Source: an uncultured Phascolarctobacterium sp.
GTDB lineage: Bacteria; Bacillota; Negativicutes; Acidaminococcales; Acidaminococcaceae
DNA length: 64,000 nucleotides
Direction: 5' to 3'
Assembly (NCBI GenBank): GCA_900545025.1
Contig: UQXH01000004.1
Coordinates: 48,767-112,766, forward strand
Made by a program: the position numbers and the translations under genes. The notes beneath the pieces are model-generated. The model did no database searches, was not told the DNA's origin, and saw nothing but the letters and a program-made list of their open reading frames with translations. Positions within the stretch are counted from its first letter, which is position 1, and every line of letters starts with the position of its first letter. Shown piece by piece: positions 8,292 to 17,593 of the stretch.

Positions 8292-9584
8292 ATGAATACG
8301 TATTTTGATATAATCATGATACCTTTGCAGTTCTTAATTATTTTTTTTACTATATATTATTTCGTTATTTCCTGGTTTGGCCTGTTTGGTAAGAAAAAAG
8401 AAGTAAAAATCTATGATGAAAAGAAGACTTTTGCACTGGTTGTCTGTGCGCATAATGAAGATAAGGTAATTGCGCCGCTGGTAGATAATTTAAAAAGACT
8501 CAATTATTCTGACGAATTGTATGACATCTTTGTAGTAGCTGATAATTGTTCTGATAATACTGCACAGGTTGCACGCAATGCCGGTGCCATTGTACATGAG
8601 CGTTTCAGTGAGACTGGCAAGGGCAAAGGTTATGCTATGGACTGGATGTTTAACAGGCTCTTTCAGATGGAACGACAATATGATGCTGTGTGCGTTTTTG
8701 ACGCAGATAATCTCGTTCATCCCAATTTCCTGCGTGAAATGAACAGCCGTCTTTGCAATGGTGAGCGCTTGATTCAAGGCTATCTTGATTCTAAAAATCC
8801 GAACGATACCTGGATTTCCGGTGTTTTTTCAATTTCTTTCTGGGTGGTAAACCACGTCTGGCATCTGGCTAAATACAATATTGGCTTGTCCAGCTGTCTG
8901 GGCGGTACAGGTATGTGTATTGATGCAGAAATTCTGAAGCGTTATGGCTGGGGTGCTACCTGTTTAACGGAAGATATGGAATTTACCATGAAAGCGATGA
9001 TGGAAAATATTCCTACTACTTGGGCGCATGATGCTATTATTTACGATGAAAAACCGCTTACTTTTAAAGCTGCCTGGAACCAGCGCAAACGTTGGGCACA
9101 GGGACATTTTGATGTTGCTAACAGATATTTAGGCCCCATGCTGAAAAAAGCCATTAAAGAACGTAATGTAGTCGTGCTTGACTGCATGGTAAACTTGTTT
9201 CAACCGTATTTTCTGCTGATTTCCACTTTCTTTTTGCTGTGCAGCTATATTTATGAATTTGTGCCTTTTTATGACAATATTTTATACAGAGTGCTGCCTT
9301 TGGAGGTTTGGACCTTGATAGGTTTTGGTCAGTATATTTTCCCGATGGCAGTTTTGTTTAAAATAAGGGCATCCTTTAAGTCTTGGTGCTATCTGCTTTT
9401 ATATCCTATCTTTATTTACAGCTGGGTACCTATAACAGCACTTGGTTTTCTGCATCGTAATGACCATGAATGGAGCCATACTGCTCATACCAGGGGCATC
9501 CACTTTGATGAGGTGTTGATTCCTGAGGATGCAGCAAAAGTAGGGCCTAAACAAGTAGCTTTTGTAAAAAAACAAACTAAGTAA
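8292..9584 (+). CDS. family 2 glycosyltransferase, processive type, membrane bound
   Basis: A 430-residue protein with one N-terminal transmembrane helix (about residues 8-28), a GT2 domain and two or three C-terminal helices. The GT2 motifs are the DN/S segment VVADNCSDNT, the DxD-type FDADNLVHP, the ED block LTEDMEF and QRKRW (the QxxRW motif of processive synthases). These suggest a polysaccharide or glycolipid synthase acting at the membrane; the product cannot be told. It follows pssA by 39 bases and may share its transcript. Confidence 0.88.
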   Translation: MNTYFDIIMIPLQFLIIFFTIYYFVISWFGLFGKKKEVKIYDEKKTFALVVCAHNEDKVIAPLVDNLKRLNYSDELYDIFVVADNCSDNTAQVARNAGAIVHERFSETGKGKGYAMDWMFNRLFQMERQYDAVCVFDADNLVHPNFLREMNSRLCNGERLIQGYLDSKNPNDTWISGVFSISFWVVNHVWHLAKYNIGLSSCLGGTGMCIDAEILKRYGWGATCLTEDMEFTMKAMMENIPTTWAHDAIIYDEKPLTFKAAWNQRKRWAQGHFDVANRYLGPMLKKAIKERNVVVLDCMVNLFQPYFLLISTFFLLCSYIYEFVPFYDNILYRVLPLEVWTLIGFGQYIFPMAVLFKIRASFKSWCYLLLYPIFIYSWVPITALGFLHRNDHEWSHTAHTRGIHFDEVLIPEDAAKVGPKQVAFVKKQTK

Positions 9585-9611
9585 ATTTAAATAAGTAAAT
9601 TTAAAATTGAT

Positions 9612-9640
9612 GACACCGAAGAATATTCGGTGTCTTTTTC
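9612..9640 (+). terminator. rho-independent terminator
   Basis: GACACCGAA-GAATA-TTCGGTGTC is followed by TTTTTCTTTT, just after the family 2 glycosyltransferase. Confidence 0.9.
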
Positions 9641-9668
9641 TTTTGCTTTATAAATGATGCGGAAAAAT

Positions 9669-9697
9669 TTGGATATAGAAAGATTTTATGGTATGAT
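9669..9697 (+). promoter_or_regulatory. putative promoter of the nucleoside salvage operon
   Basis: TTGGAT at 9669-9674 and TATGAT at 9692-9697 have a 17-base spacer. They lie 36 bases before the first gene of the mtn/ahc operon. No riboswitch-like fold is evident in the short leader. Confidence 0.6.
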
Positions 9698-9733
9698 ATA
9701 TTAGATAGAGTTTAACTGATAAAGGAAGAATCC

Positions 9734-10414
9734 ATGCCTATTAAGGGAATATTATTTGACTTTGACGGAACGCTGGCAAATACAACAGATTTGATTTTGG
9801 CAGCGTTTGACCACACGTTTGCACGTTTCTTAAAAAGACGTGTTCCAAGAGAAGAGATTATCAAGACCTTTGGTCTGCCGTTGGCAGAAGCTATGGCTAT
9901 GTATGCTCCTTCTCCTGATATGATTACAGATATGCGTGCGGTTTATCGACAGTTTAATCTTGAACATCATGATGAGATGATTAAATCTATCAGCGGTGTA
10001 GCAGATGCCTTGACTGCTTTGCATGCTGATGGTATTAAGATGGCTGTTGTTACTTCTAAAAAATCACCTATGGCATACAGAGGATTAAAATGCTGCGGCC
10101 TTGAGGCATTTATTTCTGCTGTTGTTGGCTGTGATGATACGGAAAATAATAAGCCCCATCCGGAACCTATGCTGAAAGCCTGTAAAATACTTGATTTGCT
10201 GCCTCAGGAGTGTATATGTGTAGGGGATAGCCCCTATGATTTGCAAAGCGGTAAGCGTGCAGGAGCCTTGACTGCTGCTGTCCGTTATACGTCTTTTGAG
10301 TGGCAACAGCTGCTGCGTGAGGGTAAGCCGGATTTCGTTTTGAATAATATATTGGATTTGTTACCTATCATAGATAAACTTAAATTTTCTGAGGAGGTAA
10401 GACATAATGCGTAA
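9734..10414 (+). CDS. HAD-superfamily phosphatase, PpaX/Gph-like
   Basis: A 226-residue subfamily IA HAD hydrolase. Motif I is FDFDGTLANT with the Asp nucleophile, motif II is VVTSKK, and motif III/IV is CVGDSPYDLQSGKRAG. The helical cap sits between motifs I and II. Candidate substrates are pyrophosphate (PpaX) or phosphoglycolate (Gph). Given the mtnP and mtnA genes that follow, a sugar-phosphate substrate in nucleoside salvage is also possible; this is inference. The 3' end overlaps mtnP by 8 bases. Confidence 0.85.
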   Translation: MPIKGILFDFDGTLANTTDLILAAFDHTFARFLKRRVPREEIIKTFGLPLAEAMAMYAPSPDMITDMRAVYRQFNLEHHDEMIKSISGVADALTALHADGIKMAVVTSKKSPMAYRGLKCCGLEAFISAVVGCDDTENNKPHPEPMLKACKILDLLPQECICVGDSPYDLQSGKRAGALTAAVRYTSFEWQQLLREGKPDFVLNNILDLLPIIDKLKFSEEVRHNA

Positions 10415-11204
10415 AATTGCCATTATTGGCGGTACCGGTATTTACAGCCCGGAAGCGTTGAGTGGATTTGAAAGCAGGATAGTTCAGACTCCTTATGGAC
10501 CTGCCTTATGCAATATTGGAGAAATTTCAGGAAACATGGTAGTATTTATTACCCGTCATGGTGTTGGGCATAAAACTCCGCCGCATAAAGTAAATTATCG
10601 TGCCAATATCTGGGCTTTGAAAAGTTTGGGCATCGAGGAAATATTTGCCACTACCGCTGTAGGCTCGCTGAATCCAGAAATGAAAGCAGGCCATTTTGTG
10701 GTATGTGACCAGGTGCTTGACTTTACTAAAAGTCGTATAAATACTTTTTATGATACACCTGAACGCGGCGTAGCTCATGTAGACTTTACCAATCCGTATT
10801 GTCCTGTACTGCGTGAAAAAGTTATTAACTGTCTGAAGAATACTGATATTGTCTTTCATGAGCATGGTACATACGTATGCACAGAAGGTCCGCGCTTTGA
10901 AACAGCGGCTGAAATCAAAATGTTTGCGCAGTTAGGCGGCGATTTGGTAGGGATGACAAATATACCTGAATCGTTGTTAGCTCGTGAAGCAGAAATGTGC
11001 TATACAAATTGCTCTATTGTTACCAATATGGCTGCAGGGATTTCTCCCACACCGCTTTCACATAGTGAAGTAGTAGAAGAAATGCAGCGCAGCATTGCAA
11101 ATATGGAAAAACTTATTTCCGCTTTTATTGCTTATGAGGGCCCTGTTCATACTGAATGCGGCTGCCGTAACTGTATGGCGGAATTTGGCGGATTCAAGCT
11201 GTAG
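10407..11204 (+). CDS. mtnP: S-methyl-5'-thioadenosine phosphorylase
   Basis: A 265-residue trimeric PNP-family phosphorylase that splits methylthioadenosine (and often 5'-deoxyadenosine) into adenine and the 1-phosphate sugar. Seen motifs are the phosphate-binding GGTGIYSPE and TRHGVGHKTPPHKVNYRAN, the substrate block TEGPRFETAAEIKMF, and MTNIPESLLAREAEMCY. GAGGAGG precedes ATG 10407. It overlaps the HAD gene and is followed 12 bases later by mtnA, its direct successor in the pathway. Confidence 0.94.
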   Translation: MRKIAIIGGTGIYSPEALSGFESRIVQTPYGPALCNIGEISGNMVVFITRHGVGHKTPPHKVNYRANIWALKSLGIEEIFATTAVGSLNPEMKAGHFVVCDQVLDFTKSRINTFYDTPERGVAHVDFTNPYCPVLREKVINCLKNTDIVFHEHGTYVCTEGPRFETAAEIKMFAQLGGDLVGMTNIPESLLAREAEMCYTNCSIVTNMAAGISPTPLSHSEVVEEMQRSIANMEKLISAFIAYEGPVHTECGCRNCMAEFGGFKL

Positions 11205-11216
11205 GGAAGTGTTGTT

Positions 11217-12269
11217 ATGACCGAAACCATGCGCTGGGAAAACGGTAAGCTTATATTATTAGATCAGACAAAATTACCGCAGGAAAGTGCCTTGATTTCC
11301 TGTGAAGACTATAAACGTGTTAAAGAAGCAATCCAACGTCTGGAAGTTAGAGGAGCACCTGCTATTGGTGCTGCTGCAGCTTTTGCGATGGTATTAGGGG
11401 CAAAGGAAGCTGCGAATCGACCTGATTTCTTAGGTGCCTTGACTAAGATAAAGGATGATTTAATCAGTGCGCGTCCCACAGCAGTAAATCTAAAGTGGGG
11501 AGCAGAAAAGGTATACAGCCTTGCTGCCAAGATGACAGAAGAGCTTATTGCGCCTGCTAAAATTATTGAGAAGCTGGAACAGCTTGCTGTAGAAATTTAT
11601 AAAAATGATATAGCAGTAAATAAGAAAATAGGCTGCTATGGTGCGGAAATACTGCCTGACAACGCCGTTGTCCTGACGCATTGCAATGCCGGAGCACTGG
11701 CAACATGCGGATGGGGAACTGCCTTGGGCGTTGTTCGTGCGGCTTATAGCCTTGGTAAGCTGCAAATGGTATATGCCGACGAAACCAGACCTTTATTGCA
11801 AGGTGCACGTTTAACAGCTTATGAATTGTCTGAAGATAATATTCCCGTTACTGTTATAACCGATGGCATGGCTGCATGGACGATGAAAACCAAAGGTATT
11901 AATGCTGTTGTTGTAGGTGCAGACCGTATTGCTGCAAATGGTGATACGGCAAATAAAATCGGTACTTACGGTGTAGCCTTGGCTGCTAAAGCGCATAATA
12001 TTCCGTTTTATATAGCAGCGCCCTTAAGCACTTTTGATTTTACACTTGCTGATGGCAGCAGTATACCGATTGAAGAACGCGGAGCCTGGGAGGTTAGAGG
12101 CTTTGGCCAGGAAAAAACAGTACCGCCGAAAGCAGGTATTTTTAATCCGGCTTTCGATGTTACTCCGGCTGAGCTTATTACGGGCATAATAACGGAATAT
12201 GGCGTAGTTAAAGCGCCTTATACAGAAAATATAAGATTATTGCAGAAACATCTTGAGGAGGAAAACTGA
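11217..12269 (+). CDS. mtnA: S-methyl-5-thioribose-1-phosphate isomerase
   Basis: A 350-residue eIF2B-like isomerase that converts methylthioribose 1-phosphate (or 5-deoxyribose 1-phosphate) to the ribulose form. The catalytic Cys lies in THCNAGALATCGWGTALGV and the catalytic Asp in VVGADRIAANGD. RGAPAIGAAAAFAM is the N-terminal family block. It belongs to the mtnP-mtnA-ahcY-aldolase-mtaD run, all on the plus strand with gaps of a few bases. Confidence 0.95.
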   Translation: MTETMRWENGKLILLDQTKLPQESALISCEDYKRVKEAIQRLEVRGAPAIGAAAAFAMVLGAKEAANRPDFLGALTKIKDDLISARPTAVNLKWGAEKVYSLAAKMTEELIAPAKIIEKLEQLAVEIYKNDIAVNKKIGCYGAEILPDNAVVLTHCNAGALATCGWGTALGVVRAAYSLGKLQMVYADETRPLLQGARLTAYELSEDNIPVTVITDGMAAWTMKTKGINAVVVGADRIAANGDTANKIGTYGVALAAKAHNIPFYIAAPLSTFDFTLADGSSIPIEERGAWEVRGFGQEKTVPPKAGIFNPAFDVTPAELITGIITEYGVVKAPYTENIRLLQKHLEEEN

Positions 12270-12272
12270 TTC

Positions 12273-13517
12273 ATGGAAAGCATGATTAAAGATATCAATT
12301 TAGCCGCATCAGGCAAGCAAAAAATTGCCTGGGTTAAAGAGTATATGCCGCTTTTAAATATTTTGAACGAAAAGTACAGCAAAGAGCAGATTTTTAAAGG
12401 TATCAACATGGTTGTTACCATCCATCTGGAAGCAAAAACTGCTTATTTAGCACAGGTATTGAAGAATGCAGGTGCTAATGTAGTTGTTACCGGCAGCAAT
12501 CCTCTCTCTACTCAAGATGATGTTGCTGCTGCGCTTGTAGATAATGGTATTACAGTATTTGCTACTCATGCCTGCGCTAACGAAGAATATGATACATATC
12601 TTCGTAAAGCGCTGGAAATTGAGCCTGATTTGATTATTGACGATGGCGGCGACCTGGTAAACATGCTGCATGGCGAAAGAAAAGACCTTATTGGCAAGCT
12701 TATCGGCGGCAGTGAAGAAACAACTACCGGTGTACATCGTCTGAAAGCGCTCTCTAAAGCAGGCCATCTGGCTTTCCCGATGATTGCGGTTAACGATGCT
12801 TACTGCAAATATTTGTTTGATAACCGTTATGGTACCGGTCAATCCTCTTGGGATGGTATCATGAGAACGACTAATTTGTCCGTTGCTGGTAAAACCGTAG
12901 TTGTTGCCGGTTATGGCTGGTGCGGCAAAGGCGTTGCTATGCGTGCTAAAGGCATGGGCGCTAATGTTATCGTAACTGAAATTGACCCGATTAAGGGTAT
13001 TGAAGCTGTCTTTGACGGTTTTAGAGTTATGCCTATGGCAGAAGCTGCTAAATACGGTGATATCTTTGTAACTGTAACTGGTTGCAAAGATGTTATTACC
13101 AAAGAACATATGCAGGTAATGAAAGATGGTGCTGTATTGTCTAATGCTGGACACTTCGATGTTGAAGTTAACAAGCATCATTTGGAAGAACTTTCTGTTC
13201 TTCCTCCGTACGAAGTACGTAAAAATATCATGACTTACACTATGGCTGACGGACGTAAACTTAACCTGTTAGGCGAGGGTCGCCTTGTAAACCTCGCTTG
13301 CGGTGACGGCCATCCTATCGAAGTTATGGACTTATCTTTTGCTATGCAATTTTTGGCAATGAAATATCTGCTGGAACATAAAGGCAGTATGGAAAATAAA
13401 CTTTATGTTCTGCCGGAAGAACTTAATACAGAAGTTGCAGCACTGAAGCTTGAAGCTATGGGTGCTGGCATTGACAAGCTCACACCGGAACAACAGGCAT
13501 ATCTGGAGCAGGAATAA
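12273..13517 (+). CDS. ahcY: adenosylhomocysteinase
   Basis: A 414-residue NAD-dependent enzyme that splits S-adenosylhomocysteine to adenosine and homocysteine. The Rossmann segment VVVAGYGWCGKGVAMRAKG binds NAD. ETTTGVHRLKAL and SLWD-like SSWDGIMRTTNL carry the active-site region, and the C-terminal block has the usual LxNLxxGDGHPIEVMD form. It is slightly shorter than animal and proteobacterial forms, as in Firmicute and Thermotoga homologues. GGAGG 11 bases upstream supports ATG 12273. It is in the same operon as an SAH/MTA deaminase, giving two routes for SAH. Confidence 0.95.
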   Translation: MESMIKDINLAASGKQKIAWVKEYMPLLNILNEKYSKEQIFKGINMVVTIHLEAKTAYLAQVLKNAGANVVVTGSNPLSTQDDVAAALVDNGITVFATHACANEEYDTYLRKALEIEPDLIIDDGGDLVNMLHGERKDLIGKLIGGSEETTTGVHRLKALSKAGHLAFPMIAVNDAYCKYLFDNRYGTGQSSWDGIMRTTNLSVAGKTVVVAGYGWCGKGVAMRAKGMGANVIVTEIDPIKGIEAVFDGFRVMPMAEAAKYGDIFVTVTGCKDVITKEHMQVMKDGAVLSNAGHFDVEVNKHHLEELSVLPPYEVRKNIMTYTMADGRKLNLLGEGRLVNLACGDGHPIEVMDLSFAMQFLAMKYLLEHKGSMENKLYVLPEELNTEVAALKLEAMGAGIDKLTPEQQAYLEQE

Positions 13518-13519
13518 TT

Positions 13520-14197
13520 ATGTATAGTTTACAGGATAGGGATAAATTGGCTTGCAGCAGGATTGTTTCGACAGGCAAGCTGTTAATAGAAAAGCATCTG
13601 GTAGCCGGTTCATGGGGAAATATCAGTTGTAAAATAGGTGAGAGTATTTATGCTGTAACTCCCTCCGGCAAAGGATATGCTGGACTTACTGAGGACGATA
13701 TCGTTATTATTGACCAGCAGTGTAATACTGTTTGGGGCAGGCATGTGCCTTCTTCTGAAAGTAAACTGCATGCTGCCATTTATTCAGCTTGTCCTGAGGC
13801 TCAGGCGGTAATTCATACGCACAGTATTTATGCCAGTGCTTTGGCAGCTATGCGTAAATCTATACCGCCGATTATTGAAGATATTGTGCAGATAATTGGT
13901 GGAAGTGTGAACTGTGCAGAGTATGCTTTACCAGGAACACAGCAGCTGGCTGATAATGCTGTACAAGCTTTGAATGGACGCAAAGCCGTACTTTTGGCAA
14001 ATCATGGTGCTGTCTGCTGGGGTAAATCTCTGGATGATGCACTGATTGTTGCTGAAGTACTGGAAAAGGCAGCTCAGATTGCTATAATCTGTCAGAGCTG
14101 CGGCGGTGCTGTGGAACTCCCTGAAAATGATATTGCAATCATGCACGAATTTTACAATCAACATTATTCCAAACGCCAGATGGGAGAAGAAGGATGA
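13520..14197 (+). CDS. class II aldolase/adducin family protein, probable (methylthio)ribulose-1-phosphate aldolase
   Basis: A 225-residue zinc-dependent class II aldolase-fold protein. PSSESKLHAAIY holds the catalytic acid (equivalent to Glu73 of fuculose-phosphate aldolase), VIHTHSIYASAL gives two zinc His ligands, and LLANHGAVCWGKSLDDAL gives the third. Two family roles fit: MtnB dehydratase of the methionine salvage cycle, or the aldolase of the DHAP shunt that cuts 5-(methylthio/deoxy)ribulose 1-phosphate to DHAP plus an aldehyde. No mtnC/mtnD-type genes lie nearby, so the DHAP-shunt reading is preferred. It overlaps mtaD by 4 bases. Confidence 0.85.
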   Translation: MYSLQDRDKLACSRIVSTGKLLIEKHLVAGSWGNISCKIGESIYAVTPSGKGYAGLTEDDIVIIDQQCNTVWGRHVPSSESKLHAAIYSACPEAQAVIHTHSIYASALAAMRKSIPPIIEDIVQIIGGSVNCAEYALPGTQQLADNAVQALNGRKAVLLANHGAVCWGKSLDDALIVAEVLEKAAQIAIICQSCGGAVELPENDIAIMHEFYNQHYSKRQMGEEG

Positions 14198-15474
14198 GCA
14201 AATTACTACTGAAAAATATTGAGCTTCTTGACACTCCAAACGGAGAAGCAAATGTTATTGCTGTTGAAGATGGTAAAATCAGCTACATAGGCAAAGATTT
14301 GCCGGACAGTTTTGCTGCTGATGAGGTTATTGACGGTAAAGGTATGCTGGCTACTGCCGGTATGGTTAATACTCATGGTCATGTATCTATGACTTTATTG
14401 CGCAGCTATGCTGATGATATGGCATTGATGGACTGGCTGGAAAATAAAATCTGGCCCATCGAAGCAAAAATGAATGCTAAAGACATTTATTGGGGTGCGA
14501 TGTTAGGTATTGCTGAAATGCTAAAAAGCGGTACTACCTGCTTTGCTGATATGTATTGCTTCATGGATGATGTGGCAAGAGCTGTTGCTGAAACTGGTAT
14601 TCGTGCCAATTTATCACGCGGATTGATTGGTCTGGCACCTGATAAGGATGACAAGCTGGCAGAAAATACCCAGTTAGTAAAAGACTGGCAAGGATACGAT
14701 AATGGACGTATTCGTATTACTTACGGTCCTCATGCTCCTTATACTTGTCCTGTTGAATATCTGCAGCAGGTAATAGAAGCTGCTCAAGCGAATAAGGCAG
14801 AAATTCAGATGCATCTTTGTGAAACCAAAGGCGAAGTGGAAAATTGTATTAGAGAGCACGGTGTAACACCTATTAAGCTCATGGACCAGTTAGGTATGTT
14901 TGAACAGGGGACTATTGCTGCTCACTGCGTTTATCTGACCGAAGATGATGTGGATATTATGGCTGCGAAGAATGTGCGTATAGCTCATAATCCCCAAAGC
15001 AATTTGAAGCTTGCCAGTGGTATTGCGCCTGTAGCAAGAATGCTGGAAAAGGGTATTTGTGTTGGTCTGGGTACTGATGGCGCTTCCAGCAACAATAATC
15101 TTGATATGCTGGAAGAATGCCGTGCTGCTGCTATGCTGCATAAAACCACCACACTAAATCCTTTGGCTGTGCCTGCTGCACAAGCCTGGGAGATGGCAAC
15201 TGTGAATGGTGCCAAAGTGTTAGGCTTTGATGAGCTTGGCAAACTCAGTGTAGGCCAGCAGGCTGATATCGTACTTTGGAATATGCATAAGCCGTATTGG
15301 TATCCCAGACATAATAAACTGTCTTTACTTGTTTACGCCGCTAATAGCAGTGATGCTGATACCGTTATTGTCAATGGTAAAGTTGTTTTACAAAATGGTA
15401 GTATGACGTTATTTGATGAAGAGAAAATCTACGCAGAAGCAAATCTGCGTGCGCAAAAATTGTTGCTTAAATAA
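14194..15474 (+). CDS. mtaD: 5-methylthioadenosine/S-adenosylhomocysteine deaminase
   Basis: A 426-residue amidohydrolase that deaminates MTA, SAH and often 5'-deoxyadenosine or adenosine to the inosine form. The metal site is NTHGHVSMTLLRSYADD, MHLCETKGE, AHCVYLTEDD and GTDGASSNNNLDML, in the usual order of the TIM-barrel family. C-terminal FDELGKLSVGQQADIVLW closes the composite beta domain. It is the last gene of the operon and a terminator follows. Confidence 0.94.
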   Translation: MSKLLLKNIELLDTPNGEANVIAVEDGKISYIGKDLPDSFAADEVIDGKGMLATAGMVNTHGHVSMTLLRSYADDMALMDWLENKIWPIEAKMNAKDIYWGAMLGIAEMLKSGTTCFADMYCFMDDVARAVAETGIRANLSRGLIGLAPDKDDKLAENTQLVKDWQGYDNGRIRITYGPHAPYTCPVEYLQQVIEAAQANKAEIQMHLCETKGEVENCIREHGVTPIKLMDQLGMFEQGTIAAHCVYLTEDDVDIMAAKNVRIAHNPQSNLKLASGIAPVARMLEKGICVGLGTDGASSNNNLDMLEECRAAAMLHKTTTLNPLAVPAAQAWEMATVNGAKVLGFDELGKLSVGQQADIVLWNMHKPYWYPRHNKLSLLVYAANSSDADTVIVNGKVVLQNGSMTLFDEEKIYAEANLRAQKLLLK

Positions 15475-15501
15475 CGTAATACTATGTAAATGATATTGAA
15501 A

Positions 15502-15547
15502 TTAACAGTTTGACAGTATGCAAAATGCTGTTGAACTGTTAATTTTT
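15502..15547 (+). terminator. rho-independent terminator of the salvage operon
   Basis: TTAACAGTT-T-GACAG pairs with CTGTT-G-AACTGTTAA around an 11-base loop and is followed by TTTTT. Confidence 0.82.
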
Positions 15548-15660
15548 ACTCTTTTGTGAATTTACGGCTAAAATTATGTAAAACATTATAAGTTAAGATG
15601 ACTTTATATGTATATTAAGTTATAATTTATATTAGAAATAATAATTTTTGAGGTGATAAA

Positions 15661-16236
15661 ATGAAATTTCCGTTAATATTAGGTGTGTCTGCACGTCATG
15701 CTCATCTGTGCCGTGAACATATGGATATTTTATTTGGTGAAGGTAGTGAACTGCATCCTAAAAAAGCTATCGGACAGCCTGGGCAATATGCTTCTGAAGA
15801 ACAAATTAAATTAGTTACTGCTAAAGGTGAAATGAAACTGCGTATTATCGGGCCTTTGCGTCCGGAAACCCAGATTGAGCTGGCACTCACTGATGCCAGA
15901 AAGATGGGTCTTGCAGCGCCTATCCGTAACAGCGGCGATATCAAAGGTTCTGCGGGCGGTAAGCTGATTGGTCCTGCAGGCGAGATGGAGCTTGAAGAAG
16001 GTATTATTGTCGCTGCCCGTCATATTCATCTTTATCCTGAAACTGCTGAGAAATATGGTTTAAAAGATGGAGATATCGTTGATCTGGAAACAACTGGTGA
16101 ACGTGCTTTAACTTTGCATAATGTACTTGTTCGTGCTGGCGAAAAGCACGCTGATGAAGTGCATATTGATACTGATGAAGCCAATGCCTGCAATCTTGAC
16201 AGCGGCGTTATGGTAAACGTAGTATTTAATAAATAA
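15661..16236 (+). CDS. pduL: PduL-type phosphate acyltransferase
   Basis: A 191-residue enzyme that exchanges acyl-CoA and acyl phosphate (propanoyl or acetyl). Two similar halves are visible: the zinc motifs ARHAHLCREHMDILFG near the start and ARHIHLYPETAEKYGLKDGD in the second half, with the RNSGDIKGSAG segment between. No signal peptide or microcompartment shell genes are nearby and there is no N-terminal encapsulation helix, so it is likely a free cytosolic Pta substitute. GAGGTG precedes ATG 15661. Confidence 0.92.
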   Translation: MKFPLILGVSARHAHLCREHMDILFGEGSELHPKKAIGQPGQYASEEQIKLVTAKGEMKLRIIGPLRPETQIELALTDARKMGLAAPIRNSGDIKGSAGGKLIGPAGEMELEEGIIVAARHIHLYPETAEKYGLKDGDIVDLETTGERALTLHNVLVRAGEKHADEVHIDTDEANACNLDSGVMVNVVFNK

Positions 16237-16265
16237 TTTTTGTATCTGCAGAAAGTGTGTTCATT

Positions 16266-17552
16266 ATGATGAAATCTGCCGCTTTGACTTTGACTTTGTT
16301 GATACTTGGAGCTTTTCCGGCTTATGCTTATACAGATAAAAATGCTGGCTATAGTATCAATGATCATAATCCTGAAGCTATTGTTCGAAGCAGTAATCTG
16401 TATGCTTTTACAGATCAAAGTGAAAATAGTATAGCAGTACATACTTATACTGCTGCCGAAGTGGAAGCTCTAACAGGGGTAAAGTTTTCTACAGATGTTT
16501 TCCTGCAAGAGTATGAAAAATTGGCTTTACTGCAAAGATCACAATTAAGTCTGAAAACTTTGCCCATACCGTTGTTAGAGATTGCTAAATATCAGCAGGA
16601 CGAGCATAAAATCTTCCTCAGTGCTAATACTGTAGACCAGGAAGCAAATATAAGAATTGATAAATTAAATAAGCTTCATGTTATAACCTTGTGTTATCCA
16701 GCTAACGAAGAAAATATGCTTTCCTATGTTTCGTTTGCTTCGGCAAATGATATGTTATATATCATCACTTTTTGGTCAAATAATGTGATTGACGGTGAAA
16801 ATTCTGCTAAGGCAGACTCTGATATATGGCAGCAGTATTGGCAGTCTTTAAGAACTTTTAAAACAAGTAAACCAATAGAGTCTGAAGATAAAAAACTGCA
16901 ATATTATGATGCGATAAATAAAAATACTGTAGATTTACCTGCGGACTGGGTATATGCACAAACTAATTTTAAAGACAAGTATGACCAGGGATGCCTTACT
17001 GTATCATTACCTTTGAGTACTATGCGCGGGTTAATAAAAATTATTCAGCAGGATCTTAACGTTAAGTCAATTGATGATGTACAAGAAAATGTAGACGCTG
17101 TTCTTGCTTCTAATATGGCTATATTTGCTTCAAAAGAAATTTTGCAACAGGAAAAGCAGACCGGACAAAAGATTATTGCCAATTTAGATGAAACACTGGT
17201 TACTGCTTCTTTAAAAGTAAAAGATAGTAATTGTAAAGAATGGTTTGTTCAGCCAGAGGCTACACAGATAGAATTTGCAGCAATATTAGAACATTCTTTG
17301 CAGAGGCTTAAGTATTTTAATGATGAATATTTTACTTTAAACGATTATGAATATTTCGCTAATGTTAACAGTAAAAAAGCACTAGTGAAACTCAATAGTA
17401 ATATTTCTTTATATAAGCAATATAATTTTAATACATCAGCGCAAGTTTGTTGTACACCCAAAGATAAAATGAACTTTTTGCTGTATTTAAACAAACAAGA
17501 TAAACCGCAGCAATTAAATATAGCAGATGTACAGGCAGCTTGGCAATTTTAA
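16266..17552 (+). CDS. secreted protein of unknown function, paralogue A
   Basis: About 428 residues with an N-terminal signal peptide (hydrophobic core LTLTLLILGAFPAYA, likely cleavage after AYA). I do not recognise a family. It shares an ordered set of features with the next gene: an N-terminal GYSIN/GFSVS strand, a TGVKFSTDVF-type segment, and a mid-protein DLPADWVYAQTNFKDKYDQG segment that matches LTLPPQWLYTKTDLASMYN in the neighbour. The start is uncertain (ATG 16266 or 16269, with no strong ribosome site). Probably an exported periplasmic or envelope protein. Confidence 0.75.
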   Translation: MMKSAALTLTLLILGAFPAYAYTDKNAGYSINDHNPEAIVRSSNLYAFTDQSENSIAVHTYTAAEVEALTGVKFSTDVFLQEYEKLALLQRSQLSLKTLPIPLLEIAKYQQDEHKIFLSANTVDQEANIRIDKLNKLHVITLCYPANEENMLSYVSFASANDMLYIITFWSNNVIDGENSAKADSDIWQQYWQSLRTFKTSKPIESEDKKLQYYDAINKNTVDLPADWVYAQTNFKDKYDQGCLTVSLPLSTMRGLIKIIQQDLNVKSIDDVQENVDAVLASNMAIFASKEILQQEKQTGQKIIANLDETLVTASLKVKDSNCKEWFVQPEATQIEFAAILEHSLQRLKYFNDEYFTLNDYEYFANVNSKKALVKLNSNISLYKQYNFNTSAQVCCTPKDKMNFLLYLNKQDKPQQLNIADVQAAWQF

Positions 17553-17593
17553 TTATTGTGATATAATCTGTATTTTAATAATAGGTGGTAAAA

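Noticed and set aside
15565..15600. TTATGTAAAACAT-like sequence resembling a XerD arm upstream of pduL
   Set aside because: Only one arm matches, with no XerC arm at the required spacing.
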